A stretch of 16,070 nucleotides of DNA. Origin: JAISFI01 sp031552425. GTDB lineage: Bacteria; Bacteroidota; Bacteroidia; Bacteroidales; Azobacteroidaceae. The stretch covers positions 1-16,070 of the forward strand of contig JAVBMM010000115.1 of assembly GCA_031552425.1 (NCBI GenBank), read 5' to 3'. The notes beneath the pieces are model-generated. The model was not told where the DNA came from. It searched no databases and saw only the letters and a program-made list of their open reading frames with translations. A program made the position numbers and the translations under genes. Shown piece after piece: positions 6,383-13,383 of this stretch (its first letter is position 1; each line of letters opens with the position of its first letter).

Positions 6383-7789
6383 TCAAATTTCTTTTGTGTT
6401 GAAAGCGGCAGAAATACCATCTTTTTTTGGCAATTGTGCGAATATAATAGCAGTAATAATAGAAATGATACCCACACAAATAAATGACCCATGAAATGCA
6501 AATAAATGATTTGTAATGTCTTGTGCCTTGACTATGTCGTTAAACATGGTTAGTAAAGCAGCCGATAAGGCAACTCCAAGGCTCATCGCAAATATCATAA
6601 TCATTGATAAAAGACTATTGCCACTGCTGGCTTGCCGGGTTCCTAAATCTTTTAAGGTGATACTATTCATGGCAGAAAATTGAAGCGAGTTAATACCCCC
6701 AAATATAAACAACATAATAGATATTACCCACAAAGGTGTAGCGTTTGATACCAAACTAAAAGAAGCCAGCGTAATACCCAATGTTATGGTATTGATAAGT
6801 AAAGTATTTCGGTAGCCTATTTTGTTGATTAAATCCACACCTACTTTTTTCATCATAATTCCTGATATAGCTGCCGGTAGCATCATCAATCCTGATTTTA
6901 TAGGTGAAAATCCCAGTCCCACCTGAAAAAATAATGGCAGTAAAAAAGGTAAACCATTACTACCCAAGCGCGAAAAGAAATTTCCCAGTATACCTACCTT
7001 GAATGTCCTTACTTTAAATAAATTGAATGAGAAAAGAGGTTCTTTCTTATATACGGCATAAAGCCAATAACAAGATAAAAATATTAGACCAATAATGGCA
7101 AATAATATAGCCGTAGCTCGGCGCATACCTAGTGCTACAATTCCATCTAAAGCATAAGATATGGTAACCATCCCTGATGCAATCATTATAAAACCAAGAA
7201 TATCGAAACTGCCAGTTTTTGGAATACGGTAATCATCCATGTAAATAAAACATAGAATGAAACCAACGATTCCCACAGGAATATTTATCAAAAAAATCCA
7301 ATGCCAGGAAAATGTTTGAGAAAGCCATCCTCCTAGGGCTGGTCCTAACAAAGGGCCTATCAATGCAGGAATAGTTACAAAACTGATAGCTTTCAAAAAT
7401 TTTTCGTGCGGGTAGGCCCGTAAAACAGCTAATCGGCCTACCGGTTGCAACATAGCACCACCCATTCCTTGAATAACACGTGATATGATAAGTTCTGTCA
7501 ATGTTTTGGAGTTGGCACAAAAGAATGAACCTAATGTGAATAAGAGTAAAGATATTAAATACACTTTTCGTGTGCCAAATTTGTCAGCCAACCAACCACT
7601 AATAAGGATTAATACAGCCATCACAAGTGTATAGGAAACCACTACCGATTGCATTTGCAAAGGACTCTCATGTAGGCTTTTGGCTATGCTGGGTATTGCT
7701 GTATTCACAATGGTAGTGTCCAGCGTTTGCATGAAATAGCCGATGGCTACCAGCCACAGAAGCACATTTGACGACTTTTGTGTACCCAT
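6383..7789 (-). CDS. MdtD-like MFS multidrug transporter (DHA2, 14 helices)
   Basis: This 468-residue inner-membrane protein is a drug:proton antiporter-2 member of the major facilitator superfamily. From memory it resembles E. coli MdtD along most of its length. Signature segments are LDTTIVNTAIPSIAKSL (near residue 23), motif A GWLADKFGTRKVY (65-77), QGMGGAMLQPVGRL, motif C GPLLGPALGGWL (145-156), SWHWIFLINIPVG (161-173) and ASSGNSLLSMIM near the end. It carries about 14 hydrophobic segments. The ATG at 7789 was chosen because the family starts there; the frame extends to 7816 but adds only MLYACINKK. In E. coli mdtD sits in the mdtABCD operon, whereas here it stands alone. The nearest genes upstream on the same strand are tRNA-Ser and tRNA-Phe, and only a one-mismatch -7 box precedes it, so read-through from the tRNA promoter is possible. 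The exported compound is unknown. Confidence 0.9.
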   Translation of the reverse strand: MGTQKSSNVLLWLVAIGYFMQTLDTTIVNTAIPSIAKSLHESPLQMQSVVVSYTLVMAVLILISGWLADKFGTRKVYLISLLLFTLGSFFCANSKTLTELIISRVIQGMGGAMLQPVGRLAVLRAYPHEKFLKAISFVTIPALIGPLLGPALGGWLSQTFSWHWIFLINIPVGIVGFILCFIYMDDYRIPKTGSFDILGFIMIASGMVTISYALDGIVALGMRRATAILFAIIGLIFLSCYWLYAVYKKEPLFSFNLFKVRTFKVGILGNFFSRLGSNGLPFLLPLFFQVGLGFSPIKSGLMMLPAAISGIMMKKVGVDLINKIGYRNTLLINTITLGITLASFSLVSNATPLWVISIMLFIFGGINSLQFSAMNSITLKDLGTRQASSGNSLLSMIMIFAMSLGVALSAALLTMFNDIVKAQDITNHLFAFHGSFICVGIISIITAIIFAQLPKKDGISAAFNTKEI

Positions 7790-7860
7790 TTTTTTGTTTA
7801 TGCAAGCATATAACAAAATAATATAAAAATTTGTTTGATTTTAAGTGGACGCAATTTTTG

Positions 7861-7948
7861 CGGAAAGGAAGGGATTCGAACCCCCGGAGCCCTTTTGGAG
7901 CTCACACGCTTTCCAAGCGTGCGCCTTCGACCACTCGGCCACCTTTCC
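7861..7948 (-). tRNA. tRNA-Ser (GGA)
   Basis: Read on the minus strand, the acceptor arms GGAAAGG and CCTTTCC pair perfectly (7948-7942 with 7868-7862), and the discriminator base is G at 7861. The anticodon stem CACGC/GCGTG encloses the loop TTGGAAA, so the anticodon is GGA. A long variable arm (GAGCTCC AAAA GGGCTC) marks a class II serine tRNA of 88 nt. The T loop is GTTCGAATC. No CCA is encoded. Confidence 0.95.
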
Positions 7949-7973
7949 TTTAAGTGAAATCTTTTCTTTTTAG

Positions 7974-8046
<73 letters not shown>

Positions 8047-8061
8047 AATTTTTTGCGAGTG

Positions 8062-8069
8062 CAAAGATA
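8062..8069 (-). promoter_or_regulatory. -7 box of the tRNA-Phe/tRNA-Ser transcript
   Basis: TATCTTTG on the minus strand is a perfect -7 box 15 bp upstream of the tRNA-Phe 5' end. The expected -33 position is AT-rich without a clean TTTG. Confidence 0.6.
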
Positions 8070-8122
8070 TTATTTTTTTGTTATTAAAATAGTATTGTGC
8101 TACTTTTTTATTTAAGAACCCA

Positions 8123-8153
8123 TTTGGACTTCTTGTTTTTTTATTTACCTTTG
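8123..8153 (+). promoter_or_regulatory. Promoter of tRNA-Pro
   Basis: TTTG (8123-8126), 19 bp, then TACCTTTG (8146-8153) match the Bacteroidota consensus exactly at ideal spacing. The transcript would start within about 8 nt of the tRNA 5' end. Confidence 0.85.
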
Positions 8154-8166
8154 CACGCGAAATAAA

Positions 8167-8239
8167 CGGGATGTAGCACAGTTGGTAGCGCGCCACGTTC
8201 GGGACGTGGAGGTCGGACGTTCGAGTCGTCTCATCCCGA
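8167..8239 (+). tRNA. tRNA-Pro (CGG)
   Basis: Acceptor arms CGGGATG (8167-8173) and CATCCCG (8232-8238) pair perfectly, with discriminator A at 8239. The anticodon stem CCACG/CGTGG holds the loop TTCGGGA, giving anticodon CGG. The T arm GGACG/CGTCT contains one G-T pair around the loop TTCGAGT. Length is 73 nt and no CCA is encoded. It is divergent from tRNA-Phe. Confidence 0.95.
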
Positions 8240-8290
8240 CAATCCTTTGAAAAAATAACTTTCCTGAAATTTATATTCCTATTTATAGTA

Positions 8291-8304
8291 AATCAAATTT
8301 GATT
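8291..8304. repeat. 14-bp perfect palindrome
   Basis: AATCAAATTTGATT reads the same on both strands. It lies about 50 bp after tRNA-Pro in AT-rich DNA. It could be an operator, but I see no promoter directly over it. Confidence 0.4.
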
Positions 8305-8401
8305 ATAATTTGTGTGGTTTTAAAAATAAATAGTTTACTTGTATAAATAGCATTAAACGCTTTGTTTTTAGTAATTGAGAAAATGAGCTAGCATGGATGC
8401 C

Positions 8402-8446
8402 CTGATATAAGCATAATAGAGAAAAAAATTATTATATCAGATTTTT
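8402..8446 (+). terminator. Possible terminator: inverted repeat with T tract
   Basis: CTGATATAA (8402-8410) and TTATATCAG (8432-8440) are perfect 9-bp arms separated by 21 nt and followed directly by ATTTTTTCTT. This could end transcription from tRNA-Pro. The long loop and AT-rich stem make it weak, and the arms could instead be an operator upstream of the -7-like box at 8450-8457. Confidence 0.35.
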
Positions 8447-8449
8447 TCT

Positions 8450-8457
8450 TATTTTTG
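8450..8457 (+). promoter_or_regulatory. Possible -7 box for the T9SS cargo gene
   Basis: TATTTTTG matches TAnnTTTG. It would give a long leader of about 260 nt before the ATG at 8726. There is no clear -33 box. Confidence 0.3.
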
Positions 8458-8725
8458 TACCTATATTGAACAGCGACAGTATGATGTAGTGTACATAAAT
8501 GCTATCCTTGTTACTGCTGTCTGCATGGAAGCATTTAATGGCTTGTATTATGAGATATTATATTCTTGTTGGTGGTTAGGTTATTTATTTATAATAAGCT
8601 ATAAAGATTTACTCAAAAAATTCCAAATATTTTATTTTTCAAAACATTTTTTGCCGCAAGTTTTTTTACCTGGTTGCGGTCTTTTGTTACTTACATTTTA
8701 TTAACAATCTAAAAATTAACAAGTT

Positions 8726-10045
8726 ATGAAGAAAATGTTTGTTTACACAGTATGTTTGATCTGTTCCTTGTTAGTGGGGCAGGTGTTTGCAGCCGGAAGG
8801 GCTTTACCGACAGTGGCATATCGTAATGATGGTGCTGAGAAATTCGAGTATATCTACGACAGTTACGGACACATTATGTCCGAAAAGCTCTACTCGAAAG
8901 TAGATGACAGCTATGAATTGAGTCAAACCACTCTTTTTGAATACCAACAGCTTCCTAATGGGGAATTCATGAAAACAAAAGAAGAGTGTTTTGATAATCT
9001 TAATGCTATTCTTATTTTTAGAATGACGTATTCTTACGATAGCAAGGGAATGGAGTTGTCATTTAAGTTTGAAGAATCACTCGGTGGCATTCGAGACTGG
9101 CGCGAAGCCATCGTTAATGCCCAAGGTATCCGTATCGGTTTGAAAGAGTTAAACGAAGATACCGGACAATTAGAAACATCTCCCTATTATGCTTTCGACA
9201 GCAAAGGACGAATAACACAAGCTCGTGGTGTTATTTACACCTGGGGTGAAAGTTTGAATGAATTACTTTCTGTGAATATGGAAAATGGAATTACTTTCAC
9301 TAATATTGTACCGGTAAAAAATTTGGAATATTTCAATCCTTACAGCTTATTTCCATTAGATAGCGGAGATGAAGACTCTAGTTCATCTTTTGGCGGACAG
9401 TTTGCATGGGTAGATTACAGAATGCACGAAATGTTTGCCAATATTGATATTTCCATGGGAGAACTAACCGGCAAATACGAATGCACGATAACCGATGATG
9501 TATGGACAAAGAAAGCAACTGTTGGCGACTTGGTAATGGAGGAAACCGTGTTTACCCTTCTTCCTAATGGTGGCTGGGAAGAAGTATACACCGATGAAAA
9601 TGGTGATATAGATACAACTATTCGTGAGTATGATGCACATGGTTTCCTGACAAGAGATTATAGTACAGGGATTCGGTATAATAGTGATGATGAACCTGTG
9701 CCATATACTTACGAAATAATCTATGTACGCGAATATGATACACAAGGTCGCCTTACAAAAACTACGAAAACACTAAATGGTAGCTTAGAGTATGTAGACA
9801 TCTACGATTCGTGGACAAGTTCTGGAATTAATACGCCTATAGTTACAGTCCTATCAATATATCCTACGGTTACGAAAGGGGTTGTTTATATAGAAAATCC
9901 TGAAAATGAGGTTGTCTGTGTGTATGCTATTTCGGGTACACAGTTATTCAATGTATACTCGCAAAGTATTGATCTCAGCAATTATCCGAATGGTTTATAT
10001 TTTATTAAAGTGGGTAATCGCACAGCAAAAATAATTAAGAAATAA
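8726..10045 (+). CDS. Secreted T9SS cargo protein with YD/RHS-like motifs
   Basis: This 439-residue protein starts with a clear Sec signal peptide (MKKMFVYTVCLICSLLVGQV, cut after FA at about residue 22). It ends with a type IX secretion sorting domain at about residues 372-439: SIYPTVTKGVVYIENP, VVCVYAISGTQLFN, then IDLSNYPNGLYFIKVGNRTA and a lysine-rich tail, the classic type A pattern. It should cross the outer membrane through T9SS and be released or anchored at the surface. Between these, loose repeats of the form Y-x-YD-S/x-x-G-x-(I/L)-x appear, for example YIYDSYGHIMSEKL, YAFDSKGRITQ, REYDAHGFLTRDY and REYDTQGRLTKTT. These resemble the YD motifs of RHS proteins, which build beta-rich shells or stalks. 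An acidic serine run (DSGDEDSSSS) lies mid-protein. No enzyme motif is visible, so the function is unknown; adhesion or surface structure is the best guess. It is transcribed alone. Confidence 0.8.
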   Translation: MKKMFVYTVCLICSLLVGQVFAAGRALPTVAYRNDGAEKFEYIYDSYGHIMSEKLYSKVDDSYELSQTTLFEYQQLPNGEFMKTKEECFDNLNAILIFRMTYSYDSKGMELSFKFEESLGGIRDWREAIVNAQGIRIGLKELNEDTGQLETSPYYAFDSKGRITQARGVIYTWGESLNELLSVNMENGITFTNIVPVKNLEYFNPYSLFPLDSGDEDSSSSFGGQFAWVDYRMHEMFANIDISMGELTGKYECTITDDVWTKKATVGDLVMEETVFTLLPNGGWEEVYTDENGDIDTTIREYDAHGFLTRDYSTGIRYNSDDEPVPYTYEIIYVREYDTQGRLTKTTKTLNGSLEYVDIYDSWTSSGINTPIVTVLSIYPTVTKGVVYIENPENEVVCVYAISGTQLFNVYSQSIDLSNYPNGLYFIKVGNRTAKIIKK

Positions 10046-10074
10046 ATGATAATTTTTTAAGCCATATATATTTT

Positions 10075-10106
10075 ACCTGCTAACTGTTTTGTTTCTGTTA
10101 GCAGGT
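10075..10106. repeat. Perfect 10-bp inverted repeat after the T9SS cargo gene
   Basis: ACCTGCTAAC (10075-10084) and GTTAGCAGGT (10097-10106) form a strong stem with a 12-nt loop, 30 bp after the stop codon. It is not followed by a T tract on either strand, so it may be a 3'-end protecting hairpin or non-canonical terminator. Confidence 0.55.
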
Positions 10107-10179
10107 AGACTACTACACCGTTTTCAGAGGTTGAGCCGATTGGACAATACATGGAAGAGTAGCGGTTGTCAAGGTATTT

Positions 10180-10208
10180 AAAAAAGGAAAGGTTGTCTCA
10201 CGACAACC
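10180..10208 (-). terminator. Intrinsic terminator downstream of the rlmI operon / small RNA
   Basis: A 7-bp perfect stem with a GTGA tetraloop, followed on the minus strand by TTTCC and six T residues. It lies about 130 bp after the rlmI stop codon. Confidence 0.75.
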
Positions 10209-10250
10209 AATCTTCATTGTTAACCTTAAATCTAATACCATGAAAAACAC
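10180..10250 (-). ncRNA. Candidate small RNA downstream of rlmI
   Basis: On the minus strand a perfect -7 box TATCTTTG (10262-10255) is followed about 47 bp later by a perfect 7-bp hairpin (GGTTGTC-GTGA-GACAACC, 10208-10191) and the tail TTTCCTTTTTT. This would produce an RNA of about 70 nt beginning near 10250. The body (TTCATGGTATTAGATTTAAG, then GTTAACAATGAAG) has no convincing coding content. It looks like a stand-alone small RNA. It could also simply be the terminator of the rlmI operon with a chance -7 match, because the -33 position has no TTTG. Confidence 0.4.
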
Positions 10251-10254
10251 AGTA

Positions 10255-10262
10255 CAAAGATA
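10255..10262 (-). promoter_or_regulatory. -7 box of the candidate small RNA
   Basis: TATCTTTG on the minus strand is a perfect match, the same sequence as the boxes of tRNA-Phe and the AraC-family gene. Its upstream side overlaps a 7-bp AT-rich hairpin (TGTTTTA/TAAAACA, 10266-10284). Confidence 0.4.
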
Positions 10263-10335
10263 AAGTGTTTTATGTTGTAAAACATAATTTTAAGCATAAA
10301 AAATTGTTAAATTAACAATAATTAATGTTTATAAA

Positions 10336-11517
10336 TTATTCTATATATAAGACAAGCCCTTTAAGGTACTCACTTTCAGGATGATATATGTTTATCGGAT
10401 GATCTTGGGCTTGAGATAATTGATGTAGAATTCTCACTTTTCTTCCAGATTGAGCAGCAGCACTGAATACTGCAAGGCGAAAATCTATTTTAGAAACTAC
10501 TTGGGAACATGAAAAAGTGAAGATAATTCCTCCAGGTTTGATTTTTTCTATAGCAATAGCATTTAATTTTCTATATCCTTGTAAAGCATTTCTTAGAACA
10601 TTTTTGTGTTTGGCAAATGCAGGAGGATCTAATACAATTAAATCATATTGTTCTCCCATGTTTTCCAAATATTTAAAAGCATCTTCTGCGAAAGCTTGAT
10701 GACGAGAATCCTCAGGGAAATTGAGTGTTATATTTTTATTTGTTATATCTATTGCTTTTGAAGAACTATCTACAGAATGAACAATAGATGCATTTCCTCT
10801 CATGGCATAAAAAGAAAATCCTCCGGTATAACAAAACATGTTCAATACTTTACGATTTTCTGCATAACGTTCCAATAACATCCGGTTTTCTCTTTGATCA
10901 ATAAAGAATCCTGTTTTTTGTCCTTTTTCCCAATCTACATAAAAATTCAATCCGTTTTCCGTTGCGATATGATTTACATCCTTCCCTCCGAATAAGTAAG
11001 TATTTTCGGCACCTAAATCGGCTTTGAAAGGTAATGTTGTTTCAGATTTATAATATATGTGTTGGATTTTGCTTCCCATCACTTCTTTTAAAGCTTGGGA
11101 TAATTCCATCCTATTCATATGCATTCCTACAGAATGGGCTTGTATAACGGCAGTTTCTGCATATATGTCTACAATTAATCCGGGTAATCCGTCTCCTTCT
11201 CCATGTATTAATCGGTAGGTATCGTTAAATGGGTGATTGTCTAAATGCAAAAAAGAGCGAATTTTATATGCAGATGATATCTTTTCTATCCAAAAAGATT
11301 GATCTATTTCTCTCTGTTCAAAAGATAATATTCGAACAGCAATACTTCCGATTTGATAATGTCCGATGGCTAAGAATTTATTGTTAGATCCATATATTTC
11401 TACAATTTCTCCTTCTTCGGGTTGTTCTTTCATTTGTTTGATTGCTCCTGAAAATATCCAAGGATGGAAACGCAATATAGATTCTTCTTTTTTAGGTAGA
11501 AGGAATATTTTTTTCAT
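10336..11517 (-). CDS. rlmI: RlmI-like class I SAM-dependent 23S rRNA cytosine methyltransferase
   Basis: This 393-residue protein matches the RlmI family, which makes 5-methylcytosine at position 1962 of 23S rRNA. Residues 1-70 form a PUA-type RNA-binding domain (LRFHPWIFSGAIK, then GEIVEIYG). The central part has YRLIHGEGDGLPGLIVD, typical of this family. The catalytic domain begins at KTGFFIDQREN, with the SAM-binding motif VLNMFCYTGGFS (224-235), the DPPAF motif (297-301) and FTFSCS with the probable catalytic Cys337. The length is normal. The ATG at 11517 was chosen; a TTG six bases upstream overlaps the previous stop but is less likely. The stop of the exonuclease gene lies 2 bp upstream, so the two are one transcript with the DUF5063 gene. 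It acts in the cytoplasm during ribosome assembly. Confidence 0.93.
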   Translation of the reverse strand: MKKIFLLPKKEESILRFHPWIFSGAIKQMKEQPEEGEIVEIYGSNNKFLAIGHYQIGSIAVRILSFEQREIDQSFWIEKISSAYKIRSFLHLDNHPFNDTYRLIHGEGDGLPGLIVDIYAETAVIQAHSVGMHMNRMELSQALKEVMGSKIQHIYYKSETTLPFKADLGAENTYLFGGKDVNHIATENGLNFYVDWEKGQKTGFFIDQRENRMLLERYAENRKVLNMFCYTGGFSFYAMRGNASIVHSVDSSSKAIDITNKNITLNFPEDSRHQAFAEDAFKYLENMGEQYDLIVLDPPAFAKHKNVLRNALQGYRKLNAIAIEKIKPGGIIFTFSCSQVVSKIDFRLAVFSAAAQSGRKVRILHQLSQAQDHPINIYHPESEYLKGLVLYIE

Positions 11518-11519
11518 AA

Positions 11520-12098
11520 TCAATCGAAAGTTTGTAACGTTTTATAAATTTTCAGGCAAGCCCAAGCATCTAATGCGGCATATTTTTTTTGTGAATCGCT
11601 CAATATATCAGCCTCCCAATTAGAAAGACGTTGACTTTTCGAAATTTTTTTCCGAAAAAGTAACGCGTAAACTTTTTGTAGACTAATGTCTGCAAATCCA
11701 TAGCGAGGAACTATTTGTTGTAAATCAATAAAACCTTTCGGTTCAATACGTGTCCGGCGATTAATCGATAGAAAATCATCGCGCAAAGAAAGTCCTATTT
11801 TTAAAATATTCGGATCACTCAGAAAATCTACTAGACAAGCTGGAAAGCCTGTCAAGTTTAATCTGATGAGAAAACATTCTTCTTCTGTTGCAATTTGCAT
11901 CAGAGAAACTCCTCTGGTAACCCCTCTCTTATAAGCAGGACGAGTTTCCGTATCAAAACCGACTAAAGTGTATGAAGAAAGATGCGTCATCACTTTTTTT
12001 ACTTCATTTTCTGTTTGCACTACAATAATTCTCCCGGAAAATTCTTCCTGAGGATAAGTTGATAATTCTTCTTTTGTTATGCTTTTTATATTTATCAC
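11520..12098 (-). CDS. DEDDy 3'-5' exonuclease (RNase D-like domain)
   Basis: This 192-residue protein is a single exonuclease domain of the DnaQ/RNase D superfamily that hydrolyses nucleotides from 3' ends using two metal ions. All acidic motifs are present: motif I GFDTETRP (Asp49, Glu51), motif II IGLSLRDDF (Asp107/108) and motif III YAALDAWACLKIY (Tyr173, Asp177), which makes it the DEDDy type. QLSNWEADIL-like spacing (here QRLSNWEADILSD) is typical of RNase D-like proteins. There is no HRDC domain, so it is not a full RNase D; substrate DNA or RNA is not decided. The start is a GTG at 12098, because no ATG lies between it and motif I except Met37 inside the fold. It follows the DUF5063 gene by 9 bp and is followed by rlmI after 2 bp. 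Confidence 0.9.
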   Translation of the reverse strand: MINIKSITKEELSTYPQEEFSGRIIVVQTENEVKKVMTHLSSYTLVGFDTETRPAYKRGVTRGVSLMQIATEEECFLIRLNLTGFPACLVDFLSDPNILKIGLSLRDDFLSINRRTRIEPKGFIDLQQIVPRYGFADISLQKVYALLFRKKISKSQRLSNWEADILSDSQKKYAALDAWACLKIYKTLQTFD

Positions 12099-12107
12099 AA
12101 TCTACTT

Positions 12108-12605
12108 TTATCTTAAATGATGAATGGCTCTTAATACATTTACTAATTTTTGTCCCCAGTAATCTTTAAAATTTTGCATACAGATAAATAGGGCATCGTT
12201 CATCGTTTCTACATTACCTAATTGAAATACGGCAATGAAATTGCCCAAATCCTGGTAAATATCGGCTAAGTACTCGGAAATAGAGACGGCAATAGGTGTA
12301 TCGCTATATTGCATATCCGGATGAAATGTTTCTAAAAATAAATCTTTTTCACCCAATAATCTGGAAACACCTTCTACTATAAAAATATATTTATTTTCGT
12401 TAACCCCTACTTCTAAATCAGAATTATAAAAATCTTCCATCTCAGGCATTAATAACACCTTGAGGTATAATAAAGGAAGTATTTTGGACATATTATCTAC
12501 AAATTCGGCTTCTTTCATTTTACGGATATTTTCTAATATCCTGCAATATTCCATAGCTGCTTTTGCAAATTCAACTGTACGTTCTGAAAATAATACACCA
12601 TCCAT
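12108..12605 (-). CDS. DUF5063 domain-containing protein
   Basis: This 165-residue, all-helical acidic protein fits DUF5063, a family found mainly in Bacteroidota. Recognisable parts are VEFAKAAMEYCRILEN near the start, SKILPLLYLKVLLMPEME, the central VEGVSRLLGEKD, and the conserved SISEYLADIYQDLGNFI plus FKDYWGQKLVNVLRAIHHLR at the end. No catalytic motif, signal peptide or membrane segment is visible and the function is unknown. It is the first gene of a three-gene operon with the exonuclease and rlmI genes, a grouping that suggests a link to RNA handling. It has its own -7 box at 12634-12641 and is divergent from rpsP. Confidence 0.85.
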   Translation of the reverse strand: MDGVLFSERTVEFAKAAMEYCRILENIRKMKEAEFVDNMSKILPLLYLKVLLMPEMEDFYNSDLEVGVNENKYIFIVEGVSRLLGEKDLFLETFHPDMQYSDTPIAVSISEYLADIYQDLGNFIAVFQLGNVETMNDALFICMQNFKDYWGQKLVNVLRAIHHLR

Positions 12606-12633
12606 ATGATATCAATCTTAAAAACTGAAAGGA

Positions 12634-12641
12634 CAAAAGTA
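12634..12641 (-). promoter_or_regulatory. -7 box of the DUF5063-exonuclease-rlmI operon
   Basis: TACTTTTG on the minus strand is a perfect match, about 29 bp before the ATG at 12605. No clear TTTG is present at the -33 distance. Confidence 0.55.
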
Positions 12642-12721
12642 CACATTTTAGTGGAAAACTTGAATATAACGAACGTTTTACTCTGTAATTTTCAGTTAAG
12701 TTTTAATGTTGAAGACAGATG

Positions 12722-12753
12722 TTTGGTCTATTAAAAAAATATTCATACATTTG
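12722..12753 (+). promoter_or_regulatory. Promoter of rpsP
   Basis: TTTG (12722-12725), 20 bp, then TACATTTG (12746-12753) match the Bacteroidota consensus fully. The leader is about 40 nt before the ATG at 12797. Confidence 0.85.
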
Positions 12754-12796
12754 CACCCTCTAAATAAATATTAATTTATAAATTCAAATTTCAAAA

Positions 12797-13363
12797 ATGG
12801 CAACTAAAATCAGATTGCAAAGACATGGTCGCAAAGGGTACGCGTTTTACCACATCGTGATCGCAGACAGCAAGGCTCCACGTGATGGAAAATTTGTTGA
12901 GAGGATAGGTTCTTACAACCCGAACACTAATCCGGCTACAATAGATTTGAAATTCGATAGGGCATTATATTGGGTACAAACAGGTGCACAACCTACAGAT
13001 ACTGTTCGTAACATACTTTCCGACGAAGGTGTTATGTTAAAGAAACATTTATTAGGAGGTGTAGCAAAAGGTGCATTTTCTGAAGCGGATGCGGAAAAGA
13101 AGTTCCAAGCATGGAAACAAGCAAAGTCGGCTGGTGTTGATGCTGCAATAAGCAAAAATAAAGAAGCTGAAAGAAATACAAATAAAGCTAAATTAGAAGC
13201 TGAGAAAGTGTTAAATAAAGCAAAGGCAGAAGCTATTGCAAAGAAAAAAGCGGAAGCTCGTATGGCAGAAACAGAAGCTGCTGTAGAAGCAACCGAAGAA
13301 GCTGCAGTTGAGGCTCCTGTGGCAGAAGTAGAAACTCCGGTAGAAGAAAAATCGGCAGAATAA
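12797..13363 (+). CDS. rpsP: 30S ribosomal protein S16 with long C-terminal extension
   Basis: Residues 1 to about 85 are classic bS16, a small-subunit protein needed for 30S assembly: MATKIRLQRHGRKGYAFYHI, VIADSKAPRDGKFVERIGSY, NPNTNPATIDLKFDRALYW and GAQPTDTVRNILS. Most bacterial S16 proteins stop near 80-90 residues. This one runs to 188, with about 100 extra residues rich in Ala, Glu and Lys that look like a charged helix (KAKLEAEKVLNKAKAEAIAK), ending in an acidic Val/Glu/Ala/Pro tail. Such extensions occur in S16 of Bacteroidota; their role is not known to me. The gene has a full-consensus promoter, is monocistronic and ends at a strong terminator. Confidence 0.97.
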   Translation: MATKIRLQRHGRKGYAFYHIVIADSKAPRDGKFVERIGSYNPNTNPATIDLKFDRALYWVQTGAQPTDTVRNILSDEGVMLKKHLLGGVAKGAFSEADAEKKFQAWKQAKSAGVDAAISKNKEAERNTNKAKLEAEKVLNKAKAEAIAKKKAEARMAETEAAVEATEEAAVEAPVAEVETPVEEKSAE

Positions 13364-13383
13364 ATAGTTTTATAAATTATTTG

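Larger units (their letters stand above)
8240..8725. other. Intergenic region between tRNA-Pro and the T9SS cargo gene, no credible gene
   Basis: 486 bp, very AT-rich. It contains a 14-bp perfect palindrome (8291-8304), a 9-bp inverted repeat followed by a T tract (8402-8446), a -7-like box TATTTTTG (8450-8457) and a 6-bp inverted repeat CCGCAA/TTGCGG (8654-8679) in the last 75 bp before the next start codon. A 71-codon open frame at 8489-8704 has no family resemblance and an odd composition, so I treat this stretch as a long leader region. Confidence 0.6.

Noticed and set aside
8221..8240. Attachment site at the 3' end of tRNA-Pro
   Set aside because: I saw no second copy of the tRNA 3' end elsewhere in the window and no integrase gene, so integration cannot be supported.
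8489..8704. 71-codon open frame before the T9SS cargo gene
   Set aside because: It has no recognisable domain, no signal peptide despite hydrophobic residues, an unusual mix of aromatic residues and AT-rich sequence, and no ribosome-binding site. It is more likely a chance frame in the leader.
10240..10263. 7-codon plus-strand ORF (MKNTVQR) inside the small RNA region
   Set aside because: It has no ribosome-binding site and lies opposite the -7 box of the minus-strand unit; the start codon is probably accidental.
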